From positions 131,631 through 195,630 of the forward strand of contig JAEDIC010000001.1 of the NCBI GenBank assembly GCA_016292635.1: a stretch of DNA of 64,000 nt, given 5' to 3'. The notes under the pieces are model-generated. The model was not told the origin of the DNA, did no database searches, and saw only the letters and a list, made by a program, of their open reading frames with translations. Of the stretch, positions 16,166 through 26,450 are shown in pieces. How positions within the stretch are numbered: the first letter of the stretch is position 1; the number at the start of each line of letters is the position of its first letter. This DNA comes from Clostridia bacterium. GTDB taxonomy: Bacteria; Bacillota; Clostridia; Christensenellales; CAG-138. A program made the position numbers and the translations under genes.

Positions 16166-19100
16166 CTACATCCTTACGCTTTCCCCCGTTGAGAGAAAGT
16201 GTATGTACATTTCCTTCACCTCTGCCCCGGTAAGGGCGGAGAGGGCGTTTTTATACAGGGTAAGCTGCCGGCGGTGCTTTGACGCGGTCTCCTTTGCCCT
16301 GCCCTTTGGAACAAAATCCGTCTTGTAGTCTATCAATACCCACTGACCATCCTCAAGGAAGCAGCAGTCTATTATGCCCTGCAAAAGCACCGTTTCATCT
16401 GTGTCCGCGCCGAGAAGCTCCCGCCCGGATACCCGGTGATTGAAGGGCAGCTCCCGCTCCACCCTTGACGAGGCCGCCATTCGCCTGCCAAGGGGGGAAT
16501 CAAAGAAGGAAAGTATCCGCTCAACGGATATGGTTTCCGCCTCGGTGCCGGTCAGTATGTCCTCATCCACAAGGCGAGCTATCTCCTGCCGTATGCTGTC
16601 CACCGTATGGGAGGAGATGGTCATATGCTCCATAAGAGTATGGGCGGCGGTACCCCTCCCTACGGGGCGAAGGGCGGCCCTTTCTCTTAGGAAGGCGGGA
16701 TATTCCGCAATTTCCGGGTAATTTCCCGCAAGGTCGGATACGCTTACCTTTGAGGGCAGGGCCGCATCCGCACTGTATGGATAGCTCCACGCGAAACGCT
16801 CCTCAAATATGCCGCTTCCCTGCTCCATGGCCCTTGCCTTAATGGCAAGATATCGCTCACGGGGCAGCAACGCCCCCGCCCCCTCGGTATGGACGCCCCC
16901 ATGGATGTGTATATCCACATCCGGCTCCCCCTCAATATAGCCCATGCCCATAAGGTCACGGAGGGGGTTTTCCCCGGGGGAGAGCAATGCGGCTGGCAGT
17001 ATCCAGTGGGCGTATGACCTTGCGGCGGATATTACCGCCGGGGTAAGGGGGGCGGAAAAGCTGTCCATAAGATCCATATCCTTTAATGAGGCTATCATGA
17101 TAAGCCTGTCCGACGCACGGGTCAGCGCCACATACAGCACCCGCATCTGCTCCGCCACCTGATGGCGCCACAGCCTTGCGGTTACGGCGGCGTGCTGAAT
17201 ATTCATAAGGCGAAGATTGCCCCGCACGGGACGAATGCCTATGCCAAGCTCCCTATCCATGGCAAGGTGCGCCTTTTTGTCGTTGTCGTTGAATTGCCTG
17301 CTTATTCCCGCAAGTATTACCACCGGAAATTCAAGGCCCTTGCTTTTGTGTATGCTCATTATCCGCACAACGTTTGCGGAGGCGATCCTCGGCGCGCCCA
17401 CCGTGCCGCTGCTTTTCGCCCTGTCCATAAAGCGGAGGAAGCCGGCTATACCCTGTCCCCGCCTGCCGTATGCGGCGGCGTTTTCCAGCAGCGCCTCAAG
17501 GTTGCCCCGGCGGGAGGGACCACCGGGCAACGCGGACGCGTAATCCTCAAAGCCGGTGCTGTCCATAAGCCCTGCCATAAAATCCACCAGATCGTACAGC
17601 GGCGCATCGTTTCGCCATTTATTCAGCCGGGTAAGGAAGCTTTTCGCCTTTGCCCCGAGAAGGGTGTCCTTATCTGCGGCGGTTTGGAGGGCCCGGTAAA
17701 AACCCCCGTCCCTATCCTCGGTGCGCAGCAGAATAAGCTCCTCCGTATCAAAGCCGCCTATGGGGCTTCGGAGCACGCTGAGCAGGGGAATATCCTGCTG
17801 CGGGTTGTCAATTATGCGAAGCAGGTTTAGGAATACCTGCACCTCTATTGCCTCAAAGTATCCACCGGACATCTCCGCGTATGCTGGCACGCCCTCACGG
17901 GAAAGGGTGCGCACCCATACCTCCGCAACGCTGGAGGGGGCGCTGTGGAGCACCACGATGTCGCTGTATTTATAGCTTCGCTCAGCCCCATCCCTGTCCG
18001 TGAAGGCGCTGTCTACAAGCTCCCTTATGCGGCCTGCGGCAAAAACGGCCTCCGCCTCGGCAGCGGCAAGGAGGGATTGGCTTTCCTCATCCGGAATGTC
18101 GTCAAGGTATTCCGGGGCAAGGCTGCGGGGGAGTATATGAAGCTCCGCCCCGCCCCTCTGCTCCCGCCCCGGAACGAGCCGGGCTGATCCATCGTAATCC
18201 ACGCCCCCCGTATCCCGGGTCATTATCCTTGAAAAGAGAGAGTTTACATAATCGGTAACAGCCGTTGCGCTTCTGAAGTTTTTGCTGAGCAGCAGCGCCC
18301 CGCCCCTCCGGGCCAGCCGGTCAAACTTTTCTGTAAACAACGCGGGCTCCGCCATGCGAAAGCGGTATATGCTTTGCTTAACGTCCCCAACGAAAAACTG
18401 ATCCTCCTCCCTTGACAAGGCGGCGAATATTTCATTCTGCACGGGATTGCAGTCCTGATACTCATCCACGAAAACATAGCTGAACCTGTCCCTGTATTCC
18501 TTGGCGATGGCAGGGTCACGAAGCAACGCAAGGGCCATGTGCTCCATGTCGCTGTAGTCTATAAGCCCCTCCTGCCGCTTTTTCTCCCCATACAGGGCAA
18601 AATAGCTTTCCATAAAGGAATACAGCGTATCCGTAATGGGCTTCAGCGCGGCGATACGCTCCATGTGCAGGGACAGCGGCTTCGCAAAGTCCTTTTCCTG
18701 CTGCTCCTTTATGGCTTCCTTAAGCTTTTTTCTCGGGCTGTTTATGTATTCCCTAAGATACTTATCCGCCCCCTTCATGGCGAAGCGGCGAAATTCAATA
18801 TTGTTTAACGCGCTGGCATAGGCGGCGTATGTATCCTGCTTTATAAGCCCCTCTACCGCCCCAATGTCCTCATCCAGCATTTGCGCGGTTTCGGGGTAAT
18901 CCGCCCGAATTTCCTCCCGGCGGCCCTCTATTATTGCCGCCCGGCGAAGGAGTTTTTCCTTTGCGGCAAAGAGATATTCTTCCATTGCGGGGCTGTGGTC
19001 GGATATGTCCGGCGTTCCCGCGGCCTTAAGCCAGCCCAGAGGGTCGGGCTGGGCGCAGAGGAAATCATACAGCTTAAATGCCGCCGCCGTGAACTTTTCC

Positions 19101-19570
19101 TCTCCCTCAAGGCCTGTCATCAGCCTGTCGAACTCCGGCTCGCCCAGCTTTTCCTCAATAAGCTCCTCCATAGCCTCCCGGCGAAGAGCCTCCGCCTCCG
19201 CCTCCTCCGCCGCCCGGAAGGCGGGGTCAAGACCCACCCCCTGAAAGTGCCTTCGCACTATCCGGGCGCAGAATGCGTCAATGGTGGATATATCCGCCCG
19301 GCCTATCTGGGCGGCGGCAGCCATGAGCCTTTGGGGATCCTGGTGGTTTTCCGCAAGCTCCGTAAGTTTGGCCGCTATGCGCTTCTTCATCTCCGCCGCG
19401 GCGGAGCGGGTAAAGGTGACGACCAAAAACTTATCTATATCCGTTCCATCGGCAATAAGCCTTGCTATCCGCTCGGTAAGCACGGCGGTCTTGCCGCTGC
19501 CCGCGGCGGCGGAAACTATAGCCGCGCCGGTGGCCTGTATGGCTTTAAGCTGTTCATCCGTCCAGGCCAT
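16166..19570 (-). CDS. addA: ATP-dependent helicase/nuclease subunit A
   Basis: The protein has 1134 residues. It is a UvrD-like 3'-5' helicase with a C-terminal RecB-type nuclease, and with AddB it forms the Firmicutes double-strand-break resection complex that replaces RecBCD. Visible are Walker A SAAAGSGKTAVL (near residue 20), DEYQDCN (motif II), VGDVKQSIYRFR (motif III), MSIHKSKGLEFPVV (motif V), VALTRASDRL (motif VI), and the nuclease motif GIIDCCFLEDGQWVLIDYKTD. It overlaps addB by 17 bases, which indicates translational coupling. Confidence 0.96.
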   Translation of the reverse strand: MAWTDEQLKAIQATGAAIVSAAAGSGKTAVLTERIARLIADGTDIDKFLVVTFTRSAAAEMKKRIAAKLTELAENHQDPQRLMAAAAQIGRADISTIDAFCARIVRRHFQGVGLDPAFRAAEEAEAEALRREAMEELIEEKLGEPEFDRLMTGLEGEEKFTAAAFKLYDFLCAQPDPLGWLKAAGTPDISDHSPAMEEYLFAAKEKLLRRAAIIEGRREEIRADYPETAQMLDEDIGAVEGLIKQDTYAAYASALNNIEFRRFAMKGADKYLREYINSPRKKLKEAIKEQQEKDFAKPLSLHMERIAALKPITDTLYSFMESYFALYGEKKRQEGLIDYSDMEHMALALLRDPAIAKEYRDRFSYVFVDEYQDCNPVQNEIFAALSREEDQFFVGDVKQSIYRFRMAEPALFTEKFDRLARRGGALLLSKNFRSATAVTDYVNSLFSRIMTRDTGGVDYDGSARLVPGREQRGGAELHILPRSLAPEYLDDIPDEESQSLLAAAEAEAVFAAGRIRELVDSAFTDRDGAERSYKYSDIVVLHSAPSSVAEVWVRTLSREGVPAYAEMSGGYFEAIEVQVFLNLLRIIDNPQQDIPLLSVLRSPIGGFDTEELILLRTEDRDGGFYRALQTAADKDTLLGAKAKSFLTRLNKWRNDAPLYDLVDFMAGLMDSTGFEDYASALPGGPSRRGNLEALLENAAAYGRRGQGIAGFLRFMDRAKSSGTVGAPRIASANVVRIMSIHKSKGLEFPVVILAGISRQFNDNDKKAHLAMDRELGIGIRPVRGNLRLMNIQHAAVTARLWRHQVAEQMRVLYVALTRASDRLIMIASLKDMDLMDSFSAPLTPAVISAARSYAHWILPAALLSPGENPLRDLMGMGYIEGEPDVDIHIHGGVHTEGAGALLPRERYLAIKARAMEQGSGIFEERFAWSYPYSADAALPSKVSVSDLAGNYPEIAEYPAFLRERAALRPVGRGTAAHTLMEHMTISSHTVDSIRQEIARLVDEDILTGTEAETISVERILSFFDSPLGRRMAASSRVERELPFNHRVSGRELLGADTDETVLLQGIIDCCFLEDGQWVLIDYKTDFVPKGRAKETASKHRRQLTLYKNALSALTGAEVKEMYIHFLSTGESVRM

Positions 19571-22500
19571 GGTCGTCCTCCTTTTTTTCTCCGCCGAAGA
19601 AATCTTCCTTCTTCAGTGGGTTAAGCTCTCTGTATCTGCAATCCGGCAGCTTAAGGTCAAAGCCGCATACGCTTCTGCTTTCGCAGGTTTTGCATATATC
19701 CACGCCGCTCAATCCCCCCGTTCTCGCGGGGGAAGCCTCCGCCCGGCCCTCATATATGCGATGAAGCGTTTCGGCGCTCTTTTGCTTCGCGTAATCCATC
19801 ACATGGTCAAGCTCGGCCTGGGTTACCAGTCCCTTTGCGCTTGAGTGGGTGGATATTACCTGCGCCTCCGGGTCGTTCCCCGCCGTTGCGCAAACCACGG
19901 AAGGCTCGGATAGTGTAAGGCCGCTTAAGCGAAACTGCTTCATTATCTCCCTTTGAAGCTGCTCCTCCTTATCTATAACCGGATCCTGAACCTGCATATA
20001 ATACATTCCGGCGGCCTTTGCCCCGCGCTCTGCGGCCTTTATCGCGGCGGCATAAAGAGGAAGCTGCAACTTAAGGCCGTGATACAGCGAGGTATAGTCA
20101 AACTCCCCGCTCCCGGTCTTATAGTCCACTATGCGGTAATACTTTTCCCCTTCAATTTCGCAGCCGTCTATACGGTCTATCCTGCCCCCCATGAGAAACT
20201 TTTCCCCTGTGGGCAGCTCTATTACAAGGGGTGGAAGCCCATCCTTCCCAAAGCGAACCTCCGTCCGCTCCGGGATGAATTCCCCTGCCCTGGCCTGGCG
20301 AACTATGGCCCTTGCGGTGGATTTTACCCGCCGCACAAGCCCCGCCATAATGGCGGAGTTTCGCCGGGAGCTTAAAAGCACTCCGCCGTTATGCTCGGCA
20401 ATTACCCCGGGCATAAGCTCGTCCATCATCCTGTCGCAGTCCTCATCGGTCATGGCGCGTATATCCCTTTCCATGGCCATTTCCACAAAAGCCTCAAGGG
20501 CGCTGTGGCAAAAGCTGCCCTCGTCCACCCTGCGCTCCTTATACTCCTTACGCTCCTCCGCCTGCAGACCGTTCAGCACGAAATGGCGGAAGGGACAGGC
20601 GTTGAACCTTTCCAGCCTCGTTGCCGAGCCCATTATGCGGTCGCCGTACAGCCTTAAGGAGAGCTCATGGCCAAAGGGCTCGGGAGAGCAGCGGTGGTAC
20701 AGGGCGCCTTCAATACGCAGCAGCGCTTCGTGGTGCTGTGCCTTTGAGCCATACCACGAAAGCAGTTCCTCAAGGTATTCCGGATATGGGCACATATCCC
20801 CCATTGCCCTAAGGCCTGAGGCAAGGGCGCCAATGCCGCTTTGGGGGCTTTGTGGGGCAGTGTCCTGAAGGCCGTTTTCCATGATAAGTCCCGGAAATAT
20901 ATCCAGCATCCTGTCCAGGACGGCGGCGGGCAACGCCCCATCGCTGCCTGCGGACATGGAACAGGATATATACAGCCGCTCGGTGGGCTTTGCAAGGGCG
21001 CAGTATACGTCCATCAGCTCCACGTCTTCCCTATCCCGGCTGGAATCCCACGGGTTTATGCCCAACGCGGCAAGCTGACTGAGCTCATCGTCGGATATGA
21101 GGGAATCGTCCCTATAATACTTTGGGAAGCTGCCTTCATTTGCTCCCAGTATGAACATGGCCTTTATGCTTCTCGCCCTTGTGCGCCCCACGCTTCCTAT
21201 AAGCACCTGATCCGCCGTTGCGGGTATGGCGTTTATCTCGTATGCATCCAGGCCCTCCCGGAATATCGCCCCGAATCGGCCCACCGACAGCCGCCCGTCC
21301 CCCATTATGGCGTGGAGCTGGTCAAGCACCGTCAAAAGCAGGCCGTACACCTGTGCGTTTTCCTCCGCCTGCTCGTGCCGCCCCTCCTTTCGCAATTCCT
21401 CCGCAAGCTCCGCCGTTTTCCGGTGCAGCTCTGTCTCCTCCATGTATGCGAAAAGCGCCTCCGCCTTTTTTGCGGCGGTGGGTGCGTTTACCAGGCTGTC
21501 CTTCAGCTTTATTATGGGGCTTACCACCCTTGCTCGGACCCTTTCCGCGTCCTCCTCGTCAAAGGGCTTCATAAATGTGGTGTGCCGTATTCCCTTTTTA
21601 AGGCAGTAGTTTTCAAATGCGTCCCCTTCCTCAAGGGTAACGCCTGCAAGGCCGGTGCGTATATGCTCCATAAGTGTGTTCAGGGTATATCCCCGCTCGG
21701 CGCAGCGTATGGCTGTGAGCAGCAGCCTTGCCCCAGGGTATGCGGAAAGCTTTCTTGCCCCATCCGAAAAGCAGGGTATTCCCCGCTTGGCAAATTCCCT
21801 GAGAAGCCGCCCTGTGTATGCGCCGTCCGTTGCCACCACAGCCATATCCCGATAGCGCAGGCCTTCCCTTGCCGCTTCCAATACAGCCTCCGCCGTCCAG
21901 CGGCATTCATCTCCCATGCCACGGCCTGAGAAAAGACGAATTCCCCCGGCGTCTCCCTCAAATGCATTATAGGGATACGCGAAGGCCTCTTTTTCAAGGT
22001 GTATCAACTGGGGAGAAGCCTGCCGCACGGCGTCACCATCCGGCAGCTTTATTACATCTATTTTGAGGCCCTTCTCCTTAGCCGCGGCGTACAGCCTTGC
22101 GCAGGCCCGCCGCTCCGGGGCGAACACCCGCTCATCCCGGCTGCCGCTGTCCACCCGAAAGGTTATCGTCATGCCCTCAGCCGCGTCCATCATGGCCTCC
22201 ATAAGGCCGTAAAGCTGGGCGGTAAGCATATCAAAGCCGTCAATTATTACATGGCTGTCCTTTATAAAGCTTGTGGGCAGCGCCGCCTTAAGCGCGGCAA
22301 ACACGTCCTCCGTGTCCATATACCTGTCCGCAAGGTAATCCTCGGTTTCTTTATACAGCATGGCAAGCTCGCTCAGCTTGCTTTTCAGGGGCGTCCCATC
22401 GGCAAGGGCCTCCGCTGCGGCCTGCAGCTGTTCCGGCGTTACCTCGAACCGCTTGCACATGGTAAAAAGCTCATCGCAGGAGGCGGCAAAGCCGGGGCTG

Positions 22501-22826
22501 TCCTGCACCCGGGAAAATATGCTTAGAGCCCTGCCCTGCTCGGTTATCACCTTTCGCACCGCCATGCGCCTGCCCTGCCGGGAAAGAAAACCCTGCACCC
22601 TGCCCTTGAGCACCCGCTCCGCCAGCGTGGTAAAAGAATAGACCGACACGTCCATAAGGCCCCCAAATTCCTCTGAGAGCAAGCGCTCGGTCTCAAATGT
22701 AAATTGTTCCGGCACGATAAGGGCTATCCTTGCCCCCTCCGCCAGCTTTTCCCCTATTATGCGGCGCACCCGCCGGCTTTTGCCTGAGCCTGAGCGGCCC
22801 TGCAAAAAGGTTATCCTTTCCCCCAT
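19554..22826 (-). CDS. addB: ATP-dependent helicase-nuclease subunit B
   Basis: The protein has 1090 residues. The N-terminal Walker A is GRSGSGKS and the C-terminal nuclease motif is YYRIVDYKTGSGEFD. The iron-sulfur cysteines that pin the AddB nuclease are present: one in FNACPFRHF, and C-x2-C-x5-C in DICKTCESRSVCGFD, the same spacing as in Bacillus AddB. It starts 3 bases after thpR and overlaps addA, so thpR-addB-addA form an operon. Confidence 0.96.
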   Translation of the reverse strand: MGERITFLQGRSGSGKSRRVRRIIGEKLAEGARIALIVPEQFTFETERLLSEEFGGLMDVSVYSFTTLAERVLKGRVQGFLSRQGRRMAVRKVITEQGRALSIFSRVQDSPGFAASCDELFTMCKRFEVTPEQLQAAAEALADGTPLKSKLSELAMLYKETEDYLADRYMDTEDVFAALKAALPTSFIKDSHVIIDGFDMLTAQLYGLMEAMMDAAEGMTITFRVDSGSRDERVFAPERRACARLYAAAKEKGLKIDVIKLPDGDAVRQASPQLIHLEKEAFAYPYNAFEGDAGGIRLFSGRGMGDECRWTAEAVLEAAREGLRYRDMAVVATDGAYTGRLLREFAKRGIPCFSDGARKLSAYPGARLLLTAIRCAERGYTLNTLMEHIRTGLAGVTLEEGDAFENYCLKKGIRHTTFMKPFDEEDAERVRARVVSPIIKLKDSLVNAPTAAKKAEALFAYMEETELHRKTAELAEELRKEGRHEQAEENAQVYGLLLTVLDQLHAIMGDGRLSVGRFGAIFREGLDAYEINAIPATADQVLIGSVGRTRARSIKAMFILGANEGSFPKYYRDDSLISDDELSQLAALGINPWDSSRDREDVELMDVYCALAKPTERLYISCSMSAGSDGALPAAVLDRMLDIFPGLIMENGLQDTAPQSPQSGIGALASGLRAMGDMCPYPEYLEELLSWYGSKAQHHEALLRIEGALYHRCSPEPFGHELSLRLYGDRIMGSATRLERFNACPFRHFVLNGLQAEERKEYKERRVDEGSFCHSALEAFVEMAMERDIRAMTDEDCDRMMDELMPGVIAEHNGGVLLSSRRNSAIMAGLVRRVKSTARAIVRQARAGEFIPERTEVRFGKDGLPPLVIELPTGEKFLMGGRIDRIDGCEIEGEKYYRIVDYKTGSGEFDYTSLYHGLKLQLPLYAAAIKAAERGAKAAGMYYMQVQDPVIDKEEQLQREIMKQFRLSGLTLSEPSVVCATAGNDPEAQVISTHSSAKGLVTQAELDHVMDYAKQKSAETLHRIYEGRAEASPARTGGLSGVDICKTCESRSVCGFDLKLPDCRYRELNPLKKEDFFGGEKKEDDHGLDG

Positions 22827-22829
22827 AGG

Positions 22830-23366
22830 CTAAAACCTCTCACGATGCAGAGGGGTATACACCATGCGGCTGCCCTCCCTGACGCTTTCAAAAAGGGTTA
22901 TGCCGCGCACCTGCATGGATGCGTTTGGGCTCAATCTCTCCAGCTCCCCCGCGCTTATATCGTCCAGCTCCACGCTGCGGCCAAGGGTTATATGCGGGGT
23001 AAACTGCTTGCGCTCCCGGGAAAAGCCACGGTCCGAAAGGGCGCTTTCCAGCGATTCGTACATGGCGCGAAGCTCCTCCATATCCCCAAGCACCTTAAGC
23101 ACCGACGTGCTGCCCCGGCTGCCCTTTTCCAGAGCGGAATACTTGCCCAGGTGCAGCTCAAAGGGGCGTATGCCGCGCACCGCCTCCGCCATTGCCTCCG
23201 CCGCCTCAACAAGGTTCTGGCTTTCTCCTATGAAATGCAATGTTATGTGGAAATTTTCCTTTGGCACGAACCTGCCCCCGCTGGACAGCTGCTTTACTTC
23301 CTTTTGTATGCGGGCCACCTCATTTTTAAAGGACGCCGGCAGTTCTATGGCGATAAAAAGGCGCAT
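22830..23366 (-). CDS. thpR: RNA 2',3'-cyclic phosphodiesterase (LigT/2H family)
   Basis: The protein has 178 residues. It has the two HxT catalytic motifs of 2H phosphoesterases (FHITLHF and PHITLGR). Family members open 2',3'-cyclic phosphates on RNA or tRNA halves. The ATG at 23366 is six bases from GGAGG; a GTG two codons earlier overlaps that site and is less likely. It is the first gene of the operon with addB and addA. Confidence 0.88.
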   Translation of the reverse strand: MRLFIAIELPASFKNEVARIQKEVKQLSSGGRFVPKENFHITLHFIGESQNLVEAAEAMAEAVRGIRPFELHLGKYSALEKGSRGSTSVLKVLGDMEELRAMYESLESALSDRGFSRERKQFTPHITLGRSVELDDISAGELERLSPNASMQVRGITLFESVREGSRMVYTPLHRERF

Positions 23367-23420
23367 ATACACCCTCCTGTTTTTTGCTTTTTTATATTAT
23401 AGCATATTTGGAGGGGGGCA

Positions 23421-23457
23421 TCTTCTTCTTTTTCTTTTCCCGAAAAAAGGAGAGAAG
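23421..23457 (-). repeat. Family A hairpin remnant after mnmE
   Basis: A pyrimidine-rich arm and a purine-rich arm flank CCCG, 13 bases after the mnmE stop. The second palindrome is absent. It is a decayed or truncated copy. Confidence 0.55.
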
Positions 23458-23469
23458 GCATTTTCCCCG

Positions 23470-24783
23470 CTACTTCCCCACGCAGAACCTGCTGAATATC
23501 CTTTGGATAACCTCCTCGTCGGCGCAAGCGCCGGTTATTTCGCCCAGAGAAAGCAGGCAGGCCCGAAGGTCCGTGGCGACGCATTCGGGATCCTCGGCCC
23601 GGAGTGCGGAAGCAAGGGCGGCGGATGCATTGGAAAGGGCGTCGATATGGCGAATGTTGGTAACAAGGGCGCTTTCGGTCTCCGGGGCGGTCAGCTCGCC
23701 TATTCGGTCTATGAGGGCGGATATGCCCTCCCCCGTTGCGGCGCTTACCGTTATGGCCTCAACCCCGTACTTTTCCGCCTCCTTCGCCGCGGACGCGCCG
23801 TCGCTGATGTCGCTTTTGCATATTACGGCAATACGCTTTGCGCTGTGTGAAAGCAGGGCGGCTTCCTCCTCGGTTATGCCCTGCCCCCCGTCAATGGCGA
23901 TGAGCAGAAGGTCCGCCTTGTCCACCGTTTCCCGGGCGCGGGATATGCCTATGCTTTCCGCCTGATTGTCCGAATCCCTAAGGCCCGCCGTATCAAACAG
24001 CCTTGCGGTTATGCCGTTTATCAGGAGGGCGCCTTCTATTATATCACGGGTGGTGCCCGCCTCTGGGGTAACGATGGCCCGTTCCTCTCCCAGCATGGCG
24101 TTGAACAGGGTGGATTTGCCCGCATTGGGCCTGCCCAGTATGGCTATCTTTACCCCCTCGCGCACCATACGGGAAGCAAACCCGTTTTGAATAAGCCTGT
24201 CAAGCTCCTCTTTTACCTTTGCCATATCCCCGGGCAATGAGGAAAACACGTCCTCCTCCAGCTCCTCGGGGTAATCTATTGCGGCGTCCACGCCGGAAAG
24301 CAGGTCGGTAACCTTGTCCTGTATGGCAAATATCATATCGCTCAGGCTGCCCCTTAGCTGCTCCAGCGCCGAGGCCGCCCCACGGGAGGAGGATGCGCAC
24401 ACAAGGTCCATCACCGCCTCCGCCCGGGTAAGGTCCATTTTTCCGTTTAAAAACGCCCGCTGGGTAAACTCTCCCGGCGCTGCGGGGCGAAGGCCGGTTT
24501 TGCCGATGGCGCCAAGGACCCTTTTTGATACCGCATAGCCCCCGTGAATGAAAAGCTCCGCCATTTCTTCCCCGGTATAGCTGTTTGGCGCGGCAAAGTA
24601 CACGCCCATGCCGTCGTCAACAGGGGTATCCCCGTCCACGATAATCCCATGGGTCATGTATTTGTGCTGTATTTTCCCTTTGAATACCTTTTCAAGGCCG
24701 GTTTTCGCCTCAGGGCCGGATATGCGTATTACCGCTATGGCTCCGCCTATGGGCGTTGCAAGTGCGTAAATGGTGTCGTTCAT
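23470..24783 (-). CDS. mnmE: tRNA uridine-5-carboxymethylaminomethyl modification GTPase
   Basis: The protein has 437 residues. It has an N-terminal folate-binding domain (1-118), a helical domain, and an inserted GTPase domain (GRPNAGKS G1 near 225, DTAGLRD G3). It ends in CVGK, matching the conserved C-terminal C-x-G-K motif with the catalytic Cys. With MnmG it modifies U34 of tRNAs. mnmE genes commonly lie near oriC in Firmicutes, which fits this position. It is transcribed divergently from dnaN. Confidence 0.96.
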   Translation of the reverse strand: MNDTIYALATPIGGAIAVIRISGPEAKTGLEKVFKGKIQHKYMTHGIIVDGDTPVDDGMGVYFAAPNSYTGEEMAELFIHGGYAVSKRVLGAIGKTGLRPAAPGEFTQRAFLNGKMDLTRAEAVMDLVCASSSRGAASALEQLRGSLSDMIFAIQDKVTDLLSGVDAAIDYPEELEEDVFSSLPGDMAKVKEELDRLIQNGFASRMVREGVKIAILGRPNAGKSTLFNAMLGEERAIVTPEAGTTRDIIEGALLINGITARLFDTAGLRDSDNQAESIGISRARETVDKADLLLIAIDGGQGITEEEAALLSHSAKRIAVICKSDISDGASAAKEAEKYGVEAITVSAATGEGISALIDRIGELTAPETESALVTNIRHIDALSNASAALASALRAEDPECVATDLRACLLSLGEITGACADEEVIQRIFSRFCVGK

Positions 24784-24903
24784 GGGGTCTCCTTTTTGTG
24801 GGAATGGGTCTTTTTTGGTTTTTTCCTTTCTTTTCGCTGGAAAAGGCCGTTTTAAATACCATCGGCTCCACTGCGCGGCGGGCGTATCTTTTTTATAATT
24901 CTA

Positions 24904-24932
24904 ATATTACCCTCCCCCGAATGCATATTCAA
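24904..24932 (-). promoter_or_regulatory. Promoter of mnmE
   Basis: TTGAAT (24927-24932), 17 bases, then TAATAT (24904-24909) on the minus strand. The leader would be about 115 bases and contains a decayed pyrimidine-rich stretch resembling family A. Confidence 0.5.
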
Positions 24933-25020
24933 GGCCGTGATGGAGACGACATATGACAAAATGCGAAAAATTTCCCTGTTAAATATATTATGCCCCTGTA
25001 TTTTCCACCCCAACGTATAG

Positions 25021-25026
25021 TATAAT
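25021..25026 (+). promoter_or_regulatory. -10 element of the dnaN promoter
   Basis: An AGTATAATAT context (TATAAT at 25021-25026) lies 31 bases before the dnaN start. The -35 region is weak. Confidence 0.4.
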
Positions 25027-25056
25027 ATAAAATACTGAATAGTGGAGGTTTCGCCC

Positions 25057-26163
25057 ATGAGATTGACCGTAGATACACAGGAACTCAACGCCGTATTGGC
25101 AGTGGCGTCAAAAGCCCTCAGCACAAAGTCCACAGTAAGCATACTGGAAGGCATATACATGGCTGCTGAAAAAGGCGAGCTGCTGCTCCGCTGTACTGAC
25201 CTTTCATTGCAGATAGAAGCCACCATTGGGGCAAATATTGAAAAGAGCGGCGCCTGTGTTCTTCCCGGCAGACTGTTTACCGACCTTGCCCGCAAGCTGC
25301 CCGGCGAGGAGACCATATTTACCCTGGAAAAATCCTCGATGCTTGTGGAAAGCGGCAGGGCCACCACCACCATGCAGACGGAAAACGCCAAGGATTACAT
25401 CAGTATGCCGGAGGTCCATAAGGAATTCTCCATAACCATATCCAAGCCCGCTCTCAAGAATATGATTCGCCAGAGCATATTTGCCACCGCACAGGACGAT
25501 TCCAAACCTATACTGCGGGGCGTATTGCTGGAAATGGACGACGATGAGCTGAGCATGGTGGCGCTGGACGGATACCGCCTTGCCCGCCGCAGAGAAAAGG
25601 TAAAGGTCAGCGGCGAATTTAAAAACTCCGTCCTGCCCTCCCGTGGCCTCCTTGAGATAAGCCGCATACTGGACGATAACGACGAGGATATAAACCTCAT
25701 CTTCTCCCGCACCCACGTTATGATAGACATGGGCTGCACCCGCATAATCACCCGCCTTATGGACGGCGAATTCATACGCTATCGCCAGATACTTCCCACA
25801 GGCCACACCACCCGCGTCCGCGCGAACAGGCAGGAGCTGCTGGACAGTATAGATCGTGTATCCCTCATGGCAAGGGAAAGCAAGAAGAACCATATAAAGT
25901 TTTCCTTTGAGGAAAAGACCCTTACCATAACAGCAAACAGCGAAATAGGCAACAGCCAGGAAATAATCTCCATCGACCGTGTCGGCAGCGATCTTGACAT
26001 CGCCTTCAACGCCAAATATTTCAGCGATGTGCTGAAGGTGCTGGATGAAGAATATGTAACATTGGAGATGAACAGCAATATCAGCCCCTGCGTGGTATTG
26101 CCGGAAAACGGCAACGAGTATTATTACCTCATACTCCCCGTTCGCCTGTTCACCGCATCCTGA
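25057..26163 (+). CDS. dnaN: DNA polymerase III sliding clamp (beta subunit)
   Basis: The protein has 368 residues, the usual beta-clamp length, with three repeated clamp domains. The N-terminus (MRLTVDTQELNAVLAVASKALSTKSTVSILEGI) and the C-terminal NEYYYLILPVRL stretch are typical. The ATG at 25057 has GGAGG nine bases upstream. dnaA does not precede it, unlike the classic dnaA-dnaN order; mnmE lies divergently upstream instead. Confidence 0.96.
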   Translation: MRLTVDTQELNAVLAVASKALSTKSTVSILEGIYMAAEKGELLLRCTDLSLQIEATIGANIEKSGACVLPGRLFTDLARKLPGEETIFTLEKSSMLVESGRATTTMQTENAKDYISMPEVHKEFSITISKPALKNMIRQSIFATAQDDSKPILRGVLLEMDDDELSMVALDGYRLARRREKVKVSGEFKNSVLPSRGLLEISRILDDNDEDINLIFSRTHVMIDMGCTRIITRLMDGEFIRYRQILPTGHTTRVRANRQELLDSIDRVSLMARESKKNHIKFSFEEKTLTITANSEIGNSQEIISIDRVGSDLDIAFNAKYFSDVLKVLDEEYVTLEMNSNISPCVVLPENGNEYYYLILPVRLFTAS

Positions 26164-26290
26164 TAAAAAATACGCCGGGAGAAGGCAGCACCTTTTCCCG
26201 GTTTTCTTATATGCATTATTTCTCTTTTACCGGTAAAAACATACAAACAACAACATTTTGGCCGAATACGATATATTTTCAAAAAAAGTC

Positions 26291-26319
26291 TTGCAAAGTG
26301 CCTGCCTATTATGTATAAT
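26291..26319 (+). promoter_or_regulatory. Promoter of tRNA-Thr
   Basis: TTGCAA (26291-26296), 17 bases, then TATAAT (26314-26319), ending 17 bases before the mature tRNA 5' end. Confidence 0.8.
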
Positions 26320-26336
26320 ACAAACGTTGCGAAATC

Positions 26337-26413
26337 GCTGGTGTAGCTCAGTTGGTAGAGCGCGTCATTGGTAATGACGAGGTTCATGGGTCCGACTCCC
26401 ATCACCAGCTCCA
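26337..26413 (+). tRNA. tRNA-Thr (anticodon GGU)
   Basis: The acceptor is GCTGGTG/CACCAGC with discriminator T and an encoded CCA. The D-loop is AGCTCAGTTGGTAGAGC, the anticodon stem-loop is CGTCA-TTGGTAA-TGACG (GGT), and the T-arm is ATGGGTCCGACTCCCAT. It reads ACC/ACU. It has its own promoter and terminator. Confidence 0.95.
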
Positions 26414-26418
26414 AACAG

Positions 26419-26450
26419 AAAACCACCCTTGAGGGTGGTTTTTCTTTTGT
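26419..26450 (+). terminator. Intrinsic terminator of tRNA-Thr
   Basis: AAACCACCC, TTGA, GGGTGGTTT, then TTCTTTTG: a strong stem with a U-rich tail, 6 bases after the tRNA. Confidence 0.9.
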